A program made the position numbers and the translations under genes. The notes below the pieces were generated by a model that worked only from the letters and a program-made list of their open reading frames with translations, ran no database searches and was not told where the DNA came from. From Candidatus Omnitrophota bacterium (GTDB lineage Bacteria; Omnitrophota; 4484-213), in assembly GCA_030640885.1 (NCBI GenBank), contig DAOWIN010000097.1:1-8854 (forward strand): 8,854 bases of DNA. The letters run 5' to 3'. Numbering within the stretch: position 1 is the stretch's first letter; each line of letters begins with the position of its first letter. Of the stretch, positions 1 to 6,086 are shown piece by piece.

Positions 1-1
1 G

Positions 2-424
2 GAAGGATATATTGAAAAGGTTAAGGGATGGATTAGGAGTTATGGATTAGGGGAAAAGGTAACTTTTACTGGGATGCTTACGGGGAGGAAGAAATTGATG
101 GCTTTTGCCGGCAGTGATTTATTTGTTCTGTCATCTTATTCCGAAAACTTTGGTATGGTTATAGTTGAAGCAATGGCTTGCGGGCTTCCTGCAGTTATAT
201 CTAATAAGGTAGGAATCTATAAAGAGATTGAAAAAAACAAGGCAGGTGTTATAGTTAATACAAATGCTGAAAGCGTTTATAACGGAATGAAACAGATTCT
301 TGAAAATTCCGAATTGAAAAAAGAGATAGCCATTAATGGAAGGAGACTTGCAGAAAAGTATTATGATATAGATAAAGTGGCGGAGAAGATGATAAAGGTA
401 TATAAAGAAACCTTAGAAAATTGA
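2..424 (+). CDS. Glycosyltransferase family 4 (GT-B fold), C-terminal part; 5' end outside window
   Basis: The frame is open from base 2 and ends at TGA 422-424, so about 140 residues of the C-terminal nucleotide-sugar-binding half are visible. The sequence VTFTGML followed by a segment ending SDLFVLSSYSENFGMVIVEA and then MACGLPAV is the typical GT4 donor-binding region. It contains the E-x7-E motif (E of SENFG and E of VIVEA) whose acidic residues contact the donor sugar nucleotide in this family. An internal ATG at 74 is not the start, because homologous sequence continues upstream of it. The protein probably transfers a sugar onto a lipid-linked or core oligosaccharide at the cytoplasmic membrane. 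The acceptor and donor cannot be told from sequence. The stop overlaps the next gene's TTG start (TTGA), which indicates translational coupling in a polysaccharide operon. Confidence 0.9.
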   Translation, partial: EGYIEKVKGWIRSYGLGEKVTFTGMLTGRKKLMAFAGSDLFVLSSYSENFGMVIVEAMACGLPAVISNKVGIYKEIEKNKAGVIVNTNAESVYNGMKQILENSELKKEIAINGRRLAEKYYDIDKVAEKMIKVYKETLEN

Positions 425-1296
425 AACATAAAAAAATGGCTAAACTTCCTTTGTCAGTTATAATCCTAACCTATAACGAAGAAAAAAATATAGAGGAATG
501 TTTAAAAAGTGTTTATGACTGGGTGGATGAAATATTTATTGTGGATTCAGGGAGTACTGATAAAACATTAGAGATTGCAAAGAGTTATACCGATAAAATT
601 TATCAGCATCCTTTTAAGGATTACGGAAAACAAAGAAACTGGGCGCAGGATAACCTCCCGATAAATAAGGAGTGGATTTTTCATTTGGATGCTGACGAGA
701 GGGTTAGCTCTGAACTTTCTGAAGAGCTCAAAGGGATTTTCTCAAGACCTGTTGATATCGCGGATGGTTTTTTAGTTTCAAGAAAAACAGTGTTTATGGG
801 TAGATGGATTAAGCATGGTGGCCATTATCCTGCATACCATCTAAGAATTTTCAGGAAAGATTGCGGTAGATGCGAAGATAGAATTTATGACCAGCATTTT
901 TATGTTAACGGTAAGATTAAAACTTTGAAAAAAGACATTATTGATACAGTAACATCAGACCTTGATAATTGGGTATTCCGCCATAACAGATGGGCGAGTC
1001 TTGAAGCTGTTGAAACAATTCAGAATAAGGTTTATAGAAGAACCCATAAGAATTATAAAATTAAGCCCGATATAAAAGGCAGTCCCATAGAAAAAAAAAG
1101 ATGGTTGAGGAAAAAATATTATACATTGCCTATGTTTATACGCCCTTTTTTTTACTTTATCTACCGCTATTTTTTTCGGCTCGGTTTTCTTGATGGAAAA
1201 GAAGGCTTGATTTTTCATTTTCTCCAGGGTTTCTGGTTTCGTTTTCTTGTAGATGCAAAGATATATGAGATGGGAAAGAAGGGAAAATTAAATTGA
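421..1296 (+). CDS. Family 2 glycosyltransferase, WaaE/KdtX-like (LPS core type)
   Basis: A 291-residue GT-A enzyme. The N-terminus has the GT2 signature LSVIILTYNEEKNIEECLKS (residues 11-30), the nucleotide-binding VDSGSTDKT (41-49), KQRNWA (70-75) and the metal-binding D-A-D at 90-92 in FHLDADERVS. The later GRWIKHGGHYP and LRIFRK segments and the basic, aromatic C-terminus (about 225-285) match the WaaE-like subgroup, which adds a hexose to lipopolysaccharide inner core; the exact sugar is unknown. The TTG start at 421 overlaps the previous stop and has no strong Shine-Dalgarno, consistent with coupling. ATG 436 is an alternative start that would remove five residues without touching the fold. 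The C-terminal aromatic segment (FIRPFFYFIYRYFF) suggests close membrane association. Its stop again overlaps the next gene (TTGA at 1293-1296). Confidence 0.9.
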   Translation: MKHKKMAKLPLSVIILTYNEEKNIEECLKSVYDWVDEIFIVDSGSTDKTLEIAKSYTDKIYQHPFKDYGKQRNWAQDNLPINKEWIFHLDADERVSSELSEELKGIFSRPVDIADGFLVSRKTVFMGRWIKHGGHYPAYHLRIFRKDCGRCEDRIYDQHFYVNGKIKTLKKDIIDTVTSDLDNWVFRHNRWASLEAVETIQNKVYRRTHKNYKIKPDIKGSPIEKKRWLRKKYYTLPMFIRPFFYFIYRYFFRLGFLDGKEGLIFHFLQGFWFRFLVDAKIYEMGKKGKLN

Positions 1297-3023
1297 ATAT
1301 TTTAGGAATTAATGCATATCATGGCGATTCTTCAGCGGCGATTGTAGTTGACGGGAAGTTAATTGCCGCAATTGAGGAAGAAAGAATTAGAAGAATAAAG
1401 CATTGGGCAGGATTTCCCTCTGAGGCAATTAAATGGTGTCTTTCTTATGCCGATATAGGTATTAAAGATGTAGATTATATTACTCTTTCCCGCAATCCTT
1501 TGGCTCGATTTCATAAGAAAATTTTAAGAGTATTCTTAAAAAAACCAAAGCTTTCCTTCTTAAAACAGCGATTGAATAATTACGAAAAATTTAAAAGCAT
1601 AAAAGCAAATTTAGCTCAAGATTTGGAAGTTAGTGAAAACAAAATAAAAGCAAAGGTTGTTAATGTTGAACACCACCGAGCGCATATTGCCAGCAGTTTT
1701 TTTGTTTCTCCATTAAGAGAGGCGGCAGTTGTTTCAATAGATGGTTTTGGTGATTTTGTTAGCGTAATGACCGGTGTTGGCAAAGAAAATAAAATTAAAA
1801 TTTCGGATATAGTAGAATTCCCCCATTCCTTAGGAATTTTTTATACTGCTTTAACGCAATTTTTAGGCTTTTGTAATTATGGAGACGAATACAAGGTAAT
1901 GGGACTTTCTGCATACGGTGAGCCAACTTATTTGGATAAAATGAGGGAAATAGTTAAGTTAAAAAATAATGGTTTATTTAAGTTGGATACATCTTATTTT
2001 CTCCACGATAGTCAAGGCGTAGAAATGACTTGGTTAAATGAGAAGCCGCTAATCGGCAGATTATTTTCCGATAAATTGTCGGAGCTTTTGGGCAAGCCAA
2101 GAAAGGAAGGAGAAGAATTGAGCCAGAGATTTCGGGATATTGCGGCTTCAACTCAGTCAATCTATGAAGAGGCATTTTTTCATATTTTAAATCATTTGTA
2201 TAAAAAAACAGGGTTAAAGAGTATTGCTTTAGCCGGGGGATGCATACAAAATAGTTTAGCCAATGGAAAGATTGCTGATATGACTTCTTTCGAAAATATT
2301 TATATCCCGCCTGCCGCTTATGATGCGGGAGGAGCAATTGGCTCAGCCTTTTATTTGTGGAATCAAATTTTAGACAAGCCGAGGGAATTTGTTATGAATT
2401 CTCCTTTTTGGGGACCAAGTTTTGATGAAAAAGAAATCAAGCAAATTTTAGAAAAGAAAGCCGTAAAGTATGAAAAGCTGGATGAGAAAGAATTGATTCG
2501 GAGAGCATCGAAAAATATTGCCGATGGTAAAGTTGTCGGCTGGTTTCAAGGAAGAACCGAATGCGGTCCGAGGGCTCTGGGCAATAGAAGTATTTTGGCT
2601 GACCCAAGAAAAAAAGAAATGAAGGATGTTTTAAATTCACGAATTAAGAAAAGAGAGTGGTTCAGGCCGTTTGCTCCTTCTATTTTAGAAGAAAAGGCAG
2701 GGGAATACTTTGAGAGCAGTCTTCCTGTGCCGTTTATGGAGAAGGTTTATAAAATTAGAAAAGAGAAAAGAGAGTTAATCCCGGCGATATGCCATATTGA
2801 CGGGACAGGGAGGATGCAATCAGTAAATTATGAAATTAATCCTAAATATTATGACTTAATAAAGGAATTTGAAAATTTGACAGGAATTCCCATTGTCTTA
2901 AATACTTCATTGAATGAAAACGAACCCATTGTTAATACTCCGCAGGATGCTCTAAATTGTTTCTTGAGGACAAAAATGGATGTTTTAGTTTTGGAAAATT
3001 TTTATATCAGCTGTAAGCAATAA
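1293..3023 (+). CDS. NodU/CmcH/TobZ-family O-carbamoyltransferase
   Basis: A 576-residue protein of the usual two-domain family length. The Kae1-like N-terminal domain begins MNILGINAYHGDSSAAIVVD and has the metal-binding H-x3-H in VEHHRAH (H127, H131), SIDGFGD (148-154), a YKVMGLSAYG segment and LAGGCIQN. The YrdC-like C-terminal domain carries the signature WFQGRTECGPRALGNRS (417-433), REWFRPFAPS and NTSLNENEP. By family knowledge the YrdC-like domain makes carbamoyl-AMP from carbamoyl phosphate and ATP, and the Kae1-like site moves the carbamoyl group to a hydroxyl. Between glycosyltransferases, the likely acceptor is a sugar of the surface glycan rather than an antibiotic or Nod factor; that is inference. 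The TTG start at 1293 lies in a 4-bp overlap, preceded by a purine-rich GGGAAAGAAGGG stretch that can serve as ribosome binding site. Confidence 0.93.
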   Translation: MNILGINAYHGDSSAAIVVDGKLIAAIEEERIRRIKHWAGFPSEAIKWCLSYADIGIKDVDYITLSRNPLARFHKKILRVFLKKPKLSFLKQRLNNYEKFKSIKANLAQDLEVSENKIKAKVVNVEHHRAHIASSFFVSPLREAAVVSIDGFGDFVSVMTGVGKENKIKISDIVEFPHSLGIFYTALTQFLGFCNYGDEYKVMGLSAYGEPTYLDKMREIVKLKNNGLFKLDTSYFLHDSQGVEMTWLNEKPLIGRLFSDKLSELLGKPRKEGEELSQRFRDIAASTQSIYEEAFFHILNHLYKKTGLKSIALAGGCIQNSLANGKIADMTSFENIYIPPAAYDAGGAIGSAFYLWNQILDKPREFVMNSPFWGPSFDEKEIKQILEKKAVKYEKLDEKELIRRASKNIADGKVVGWFQGRTECGPRALGNRSILADPRKKEMKDVLNSRIKKREWFRPFAPSILEEKAGEYFESSLPVPFMEKVYKIRKEKRELIPAICHIDGTGRMQSVNYEINPKYYDLIKEFENLTGIPIVLNTSLNENEPIVNTPQDALNCFLRTKMDVLVLENFYISCKQ

Positions 3024-3036
3024 ACTAACTGAGAAG

Positions 3037-3062
3037 TGTGCATAATTTAGTGTGAATGCACA
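3037..3062. other. Possible small hairpin between carbamoyltransferase and next glycosyltransferase
   Basis: TGTGCAT (3037-3043) and ATGCACA (3056-3062) form a perfect 7-bp inverted repeat around a 12-nt loop within the 52-base gap. There is no T-tract after it, so it does not look like an intrinsic terminator. It could influence translation of the following gene, which lacks an obvious Shine-Dalgarno, or could be chance. Confidence 0.3.
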
Positions 3063-3075
3063 GGTTTAGCCAACT

Positions 3076-3825
3076 ATGCTAATTTCTATAATTACCGAAG
3101 TTCTAAACGCTAAAGATACAATAGAGGAAGCTATCCAGAGCGTTTTGAATCAAACTTATAAAAACATTGAGTATGTTATCATTGATGGGAAATCAACAGA
3201 CGGAACATTAAAAATTATCAATAAATATCGGGATAGGATTTCTAAATTTATCTCTGAGCCGGATAGCGGACATTTTGAAGCTATGAATAAAGGATTAAAA
3301 CTTGCCAAAGGAGAGGTCGTGGGTTTTCTGCATGCCGATGACTTTTTTGCTACTGATAAAGTAATTAAGAACATAGCAAAGATATTTGAAGAAAGAGATG
3401 TGCATTGCTTATGGGGAAATTTGGTTTATGTAAGCAGGAAAAATACAGAAAAAATAATCAGATATTGGAAATCCTGCAGTTACAGAGAAAATTTGTTTGA
3501 AAAAGGATGGATGCCTCCTCATCCAACATTTTTTGCCAAAAGGCAGTTGTATGAAAAATACGGGTATTTTAACACAGATTTGGAGATATCCGCAGATTAT
3601 GAAATTATGCTTAGGTTTTTACATAAACACAGGCTTTCTACATATCATTTTCCAGAGGTATTAGTAAAAATGCGGGTAGGCGGAATAAGCAATAGAAGCC
3701 TTAAGAATATAATTGAAAAATCTATGCAAGATTATAAGACCTGGAAGATCAATGGGTTAGAGGCAAAAATTTCTACAATAATGATGAAAAATATTTTGAA
3801 AATTCCACAGTTTTTCATAAAATAG
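3076..3825 (+). CDS. Family 2 glycosyltransferase (WcaA-like)
   Basis: A 249-residue GT-A glycosyltransferase. Visible motifs are LISIITEVLNAKDTIEEAIQ at the N-terminus, QTYKNIEYVIIDGKSTDGT (26-44) for nucleotide binding, ISEPDSGHFEAMNKG (59-73), and the metal-site region GFLHADDF (83-90), where the usual S/A-D-D is present as A-D-D. WMPPHPTFF and ADYEIMLRF in the C-terminal half are typical acceptor-side and catalytic-base segments of this exopolysaccharide/LPS subgroup. Donor and acceptor are not predictable. It begins 52 bases after the carbamoyltransferase with no strong ribosome binding site at ATG 3076. In-frame alternatives downstream would remove the conserved first strand, so this start is preferred. 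It belongs to the same glycan locus. Confidence 0.9.
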   Translation: MLISIITEVLNAKDTIEEAIQSVLNQTYKNIEYVIIDGKSTDGTLKIINKYRDRISKFISEPDSGHFEAMNKGLKLAKGEVVGFLHADDFFATDKVIKNIAKIFEERDVHCLWGNLVYVSRKNTEKIIRYWKSCSYRENLFEKGWMPPHPTFFAKRQLYEKYGYFNTDLEISADYEIMLRFLHKHRLSTYHFPEVLVKMRVGGISNRSLKNIIEKSMQDYKTWKINGLEAKISTIMMKNILKIPQFFIK

Positions 3826-3832
3826 GTTAAAT

Positions 3833-4783
3833 ATGAATTACCTTTTAATATTTGCGGTTGCGGCGACGGTAACTCTTTTAATTACTCCAAGTATTCGCTA
3901 CCTTGCCTTGAAATTTTCTATTATTGATAGAAAAAAGACTGCGAAAGACCATAATAGAATCGTAACCAGATTCGGCGGGATAGCTATTTATATCGGATTT
4001 ATGTTTGCTATGCTCACTGCATTTATTACAGAATTCAGCCTGTTCAGATCAGATTTTATCCCATTTGCGATAATAATTTTGGTTGCTTCATTGATATTAA
4101 TTTTGGGAATTTGCGACGATGCAAAAGGCGTTAGCCCACGGCTGAAATTTGCTATTCAAATTTTAGCAGCGCTTATTTTGATAAAATCGGGATTTATAGT
4201 AAGGATGGTAAGCAATCCCTTCGGAGGCCCCATAAAACTGGGCATCTTCGCTGTTCCATTCACTATGCTTTGGTTAGTAGGAATAACCAATGCTATAAAT
4301 CTTATAGATGGTTTAGATGGTTTGGCGGCGGGTATTGTATTGATAAGTTCATTGGGTTTATTTTTTATATTTTTAGTCTCGGCTATGATAATACCTGCAT
4401 TTTTTGCCATGGCTTTGGCGGGTTCGTGCTTAGGCTTTTTAAGAAACAATTTCCCTCCAGCTAAAGTTTTTATGGGCGATACAGGAAGTCTGTTTCTGGG
4501 ATTTTCTTTAGCCTCCCTTGCTACCTTGACAAGCCATAAAGCAACTGCGTCTATAGCATTGTTGGTGCCTATTATTGGATTGGGACTGCCTATTTTAGAT
4601 ACTTCTTTATCTTTTTTTAGGCGCTTGGTTAAAAAAACCAGCCCCTTTAAACGCGACAAGTTGCACATACATCATTTGCTTTTAAAACGAAGAAATTTAA
4701 CAGAAAAACAATTGGTTTTAATCCTTTGGAGCATAACGCTCTTTTTGAATATTTTTGCTTGCAGTCTCTTTTTGCTACGATAG
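3833..4783 (+). CDS. Polyprenyl-phosphate N-acetylhexosamine-1-phosphate transferase, WecA/TagO type (MraY superfamily)
   Basis: A 316-residue polytopic inner-membrane enzyme with about ten hydrophobic segments. All family catalytic motifs are visible: the D-D pair at 95-96 (GICDDAKG), the NAINLIDGLDGL block (153-164), MGDTGS (214-219) and the HIHH cluster (278-281) in the cytoplasmic loop. The last is characteristic of WecA/TagO-type enzymes. By family knowledge it transfers GlcNAc-1-phosphate, or a related N-acetyl sugar phosphate, from UDP-sugar to undecaprenyl phosphate, the first membrane step of O-antigen, teichoic acid or exopolysaccharide synthesis. Its place at the end of a glycosyltransferase run fits an initiating role. 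An AGG at 3824-3826 lies six bases before the ATG. MraY itself is less likely, because of the HIHH form and the non-murein context. Confidence 0.9.
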   Translation: MNYLLIFAVAATVTLLITPSIRYLALKFSIIDRKKTAKDHNRIVTRFGGIAIYIGFMFAMLTAFITEFSLFRSDFIPFAIIILVASLILILGICDDAKGVSPRLKFAIQILAALILIKSGFIVRMVSNPFGGPIKLGIFAVPFTMLWLVGITNAINLIDGLDGLAAGIVLISSLGLFFIFLVSAMIIPAFFAMALAGSCLGFLRNNFPPAKVFMGDTGSLFLGFSLASLATLTSHKATASIALLVPIIGLGLPILDTSLSFFRRLVKKTSPFKRDKLHIHHLLLKRRNLTEKQLVLILWSITLFLNIFACSLFLLR

Positions 4784-4787
4784 AAAA

Positions 4788-4863
4788 GGGTTTGTTGGGT
4801 TTATTGGGTTTAACTCCATAAACTCCATAAACTCCATAAACTCCATAAACTCCATAAACCCAA
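4788..4863. repeat. 9-bp tandem repeat array with inverted flanks
   Basis: Five exact copies of AACTCCATA occupy 4812-4856. They are preceded by three units of the same 9-bp period (GGGTTTGTT, GGGTTTATT, GGGTTTAAC from 4788). The outer parts form a perfect 9-bp inverted repeat, TTGGGTTTA (4804-4812) against TAAACCCAA (4855-4863), so the array could be the loop of a hairpin. The period is a multiple of three, so frames stay open across it (repeated S-I-N on one strand, V-Y-G on the other), but I see no real gene here. Copy number may vary by slippage. Confidence 0.9.
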
Positions 4864-4869
4864 AGAAGG

Positions 4870-4897
4870 TTGACGGATATTTTTTTTGTGCTATAAT
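4870..4897 (+). promoter_or_regulatory. Sigma70-like promoter of the feo operon
   Basis: TTGACG (4870-4875) and a perfect TATAAT (4892-4897) are separated by 16 bases, close to the ideal vegetative promoter. Transcription would start near 4904, giving a leader of about 57 bases before the first FeoA gene. It is the only strong promoter I see before the iron genes, and its -10 is overlapped by the palindrome below. Confidence 0.75.
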
Positions 4898-4920
4898 TGC
4901 AATTGAGACACAGTTGCAAT
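4896..4920. promoter_or_regulatory. 25-bp palindromic operator candidate over the feo -10 and start site
   Basis: The arms ATTGCAA (4896-4902) and TTGCAAT (4914-4920) are perfectly complementary, and 10 of 12 positions around the centre base 4908 pair. A third TGCAAAT half-like site follows at 4924-4930. The position, overlapping the end of the -10 and the predicted start, is classic for a repressor. Because the operon is for ferrous iron, a Fur-superfamily or other metal-sensing regulator is the obvious candidate, but the sequence is not the standard enterobacterial Fur box. Confidence 0.65.
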
Positions 4921-4960
4921 GGATGCAAATTTTTTAGACAAAAGGTGTTTGAAAAAATAA

Positions 4961-5197
4961 ATGTTAACCAATCTTAAAACAGGGGAATGGGCAGAGGTTG
5001 TATCTATGCAAGGCGGGCAGAACTTTAGACAAAGACTTTTATTAAGAGGTATTCAGGAGGGGACTGTTTTCAGAGTGGTTTCTTGCCAAGGGGGTCCGGT
5101 TGTTGTAGAAGTAAATAAGAATACAATTGTTATTGGGCAGGGTATGGCTCAAAAAATTACTGTTCGAAAAATCAAGGCGGAGAAAGCAAAACAGTGA
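4961..5197 (+). CDS. feoA: FeoA family ferrous-iron transport protein (first copy)
   Basis: A 78-residue FeoA/SH3-like protein. It shows the family pattern of an N-terminal LKTGEWAEVVSMQGG, a central helix-like LLLRGIQEGTVFRV (the family's L-x2-LG-hxxG turn), and a C-terminal VEVNKNTIVIGQGMAQKITV. The last segment matches the conserved strand and glycine motif that normally reads GxxIALxxxxAxxI. FeoA is a small cytoplasmic partner of FeoB, thought to act on assembly or GTPase activity of the transporter. ATG 4961 follows AAGGTG (4942-4947), a rather distant ribosome binding site. It is the first gene after the promoter and operator, and it overlaps the next gene by 4 bp (GTGA). Confidence 0.9.
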   Translation: MLTNLKTGEWAEVVSMQGGQNFRQRLLLRGIQEGTVFRVVSCQGGPVVVEVNKNTIVIGQGMAQKITVRKIKAEKAKQ

Positions 5198-5442
5198 AAA
5201 AGAAATTAACTGAAATGGCTTATAAAGAGAATGCTTTTATTGCAAGCATTGAAAAAGATATAATGCATAAGGTATCTGGAATGGGTGTTAGAGTTGGCAA
5301 AAGGGTTGAGATGATAACCAAACAGCCCTTGAAGGGACCGCTAACAATATCAATTGAGGGGACGCACACATCCTTGGGAAGGGGTGTAGCGGAGAAGATT
5401 GTAGTGAGCCCCGTTAGAAGTCCGGCTTTTGATAAGACTTAA
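5194..5442 (+). CDS. feoA: FeoA family protein (second copy) with repeat-derived C-terminal tail
   Basis: An 82-residue FeoA-domain protein starting at GTG 5194, inside a GTGA overlap with the first copy. AAGGCGGAG (5174-5182) gives a good ribosome binding site. The family core is visible as IMHKVSGMGVRVGKRVEMI, a central LKGPLTISIEGTHTSLGRG and the terminal AEKIVV strand. FeoA proteins commonly end about there. The final eleven residues (SPVRSPAFDKT, 72-82) are encoded from base 5407 on, almost entirely inside the inverted-repeat element starting at 5409, so insertion of that element probably replaced the original stop. Two unlike FeoA proteins before FeoB occur in some anaerobes and may form a heteromeric adaptor; that is inference. 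Confidence 0.87.
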   Translation: MKKKLTEMAYKENAFIASIEKDIMHKVSGMGVRVGKRVEMITKQPLKGPLTISIEGTHTSLGRGVAEKIVVSPVRSPAFDKT

Positions 5443-5539
5443 TTTGTTATTCATAAAGAAAGATTTTGCGCTTGGAGCATTTCTTTAAGCAATAGAAAAA
5501 ATTTTCCTAAAATTTTTTCTAACAGGACTTCTAACGGGG
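5409..5539. repeat. 131-bp inverted-repeat element (copy 1) between feoA2 and feoB
   Basis: Perfect 15-bp terminal inverted repeats, CCCCGTTAGAAGTCC (5409-5423) and GGACTTCTAACGGGG (5525-5539), bound the unit. Four bases inside the right end lies a perfect 12-bp AT palindrome with a 3-base loop (5494-5520). A weaker 7-bp stem, AAAGAAA/TTTCTTT (5455-5461 and 5480-5486), occupies the middle. Beyond the end of feoA2 it has no coding potential. No clear target duplication is visible at the edges. It is within the operon, so its transcript could fold into a closed multi-hairpin structure. Copy 2 at 8654-8785 has the same plan in the opposite orientation. Confidence 0.85.
5494..5520. other. Subterminal A/T palindrome of element copy 1
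   Basis: AGAAAAAATTTT (5494-5505) and AAAATTTTTTCT (5509-5520) are perfectly complementary around a CCT loop. It lacks the GC-rich stem of an intrinsic terminator, and the feoB genes must be read through it. It is therefore better seen as part of the repeated element than as a terminator. Confidence 0.75.
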
Positions 5540-5546
5540 TAGATTC

Positions 5547-5551
5547 AGGAG
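5547..5551 (+). promoter_or_regulatory. Unusually close ribosome binding site for the feoB GTPase gene
   Basis: AGGAG at 5547-5551 is a strong Shine-Dalgarno, but only one base separates it from ATG 5553. The next in-frame ATG (5571) would be 19 bases away and would cut off the first strand of the G domain. Initiation at 5553 is supported by homology; the spacing may make it weak. The repeat element ends only 7 bases upstream. Confidence 0.5.
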
Positions 5552-5552
5552 A

Positions 5553-6086
5553 ATGAAAAAGATTTTATTGATGGGACATCCCAATGTAGGCAAAAGCGCA
5601 TTTTTTAACCGTTTAACCGGTGCAAATGTTATTGAATCAAATTATCCAGGAACTACGGTTGATTACACTAAGGGCTATATTCGATTAGAAGATAAAGATG
5701 TTGAGATAGTAGATGTGCCGGGCACATTCTCTTTAGAGCCAAAGGATAAAGCCGAAGAAGTAGCCGTAGCTATGCTGCACAATAACAAAGATGCATTTGT
5801 AATATGCGTTATTGATGCCTCCAAAATAGAGCGCGGGCTTTATTTAGCATTAGAAATTATCGAAAATGGTTATCCGACTATCCTTGCTCTTAATATGTGG
5901 GACATTACTGAGGACAAAAATATTCAGATTGATGTTGTTAAATTGGAGCAAATTTTAGGAATTCCAGTTGTGCCTACAATTGCAATAAGCGGTGAGGGGA
6001 TTAAGAAATTGGTTGAAAGGATAAAACAAGCAGTGCCTATTAAAGTAGATAAAATTATTGAGAAAGCAGGAGACTCGGCAAAATGA
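5553..6086 (+). CDS. feoB: FeoB GTPase domain as a separate protein
   Basis: A 177-residue protein equivalent to the N-terminal G domain of FeoB. G1 is GHPNVGKS (8-15), the switch I/G2 region is NYPGTTVDY (30-38), G3 is DVPG (54-57), G4 is NMWD (114-117) and G5 is SGEG (146-149). Conventional FeoB continues through a helical GDI domain into the membrane domain in one chain of about 650-800 residues. Here the chain ends soon after G5, and the membrane part is a separate gene overlapping by ATGA (6083-6086). The helical domain appears largely missing. GTP binding presumably regulates Fe2+ passage by the partner. The clean overlap and intact motifs in both halves argue for a natural split rather than a decaying gene. 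Confidence 0.92.
   Translation: MKKILLMGHPNVGKSAFFNRLTGANVIESNYPGTTVDYTKGYIRLEDKDVEIVDVPGTFSLEPKDKAEEVAVAMLHNNKDAFVICVIDASKIERGLYLALEIIENGYPTILALNMWDITEDKNIQIDVVKLEQILGIPVVPTIAISGEGIKKLVERIKQAVPIKVDKIIEKAGDSAK

Noticed and set aside
74..424. Internal ATG 74 as start of a short glycosyltransferase
   Set aside because: The frame is open and family-like upstream to base 2, so the gene is truncated by the window, not short.
4156..4668. Long antisense reading frame (170 codons) opposite the WecA-type gene
   Set aside because: It is a mirror of a well-conserved membrane enzyme, rich in lysine and proline, with no recognisable domain.
4812..4856. CRISPR-like array
   Set aside because: The units are 9 bp and directly adjacent, with no spacers.
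4896..4920. Canonical Fur box
   Set aside because: The GATAATGATAATCATTATC pattern is not present; only the palindromic form and the iron context suggest a metal regulator.
4647..4937. Open frames through the 9-bp repeats on both strands (S-I-N and V-Y-G repeats)
   Set aside because: They stay open only because the repeat period is a multiple of three; there is no conserved sequence outside it, and they overlap the promoter and the end of a real gene.
5494..5520. Intrinsic terminator between feoA2 and feoB
   Set aside because: The stem is entirely A/T apart from its end pairs and lies inside an operon; the same structure recurs in the second repeat element, so it belongs to the element.
5401..5548. 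Target-site duplication around element copy 1
   Set aside because: Flanks GTGAG and TAGAT do not match; no duplication of convincing length can be read.
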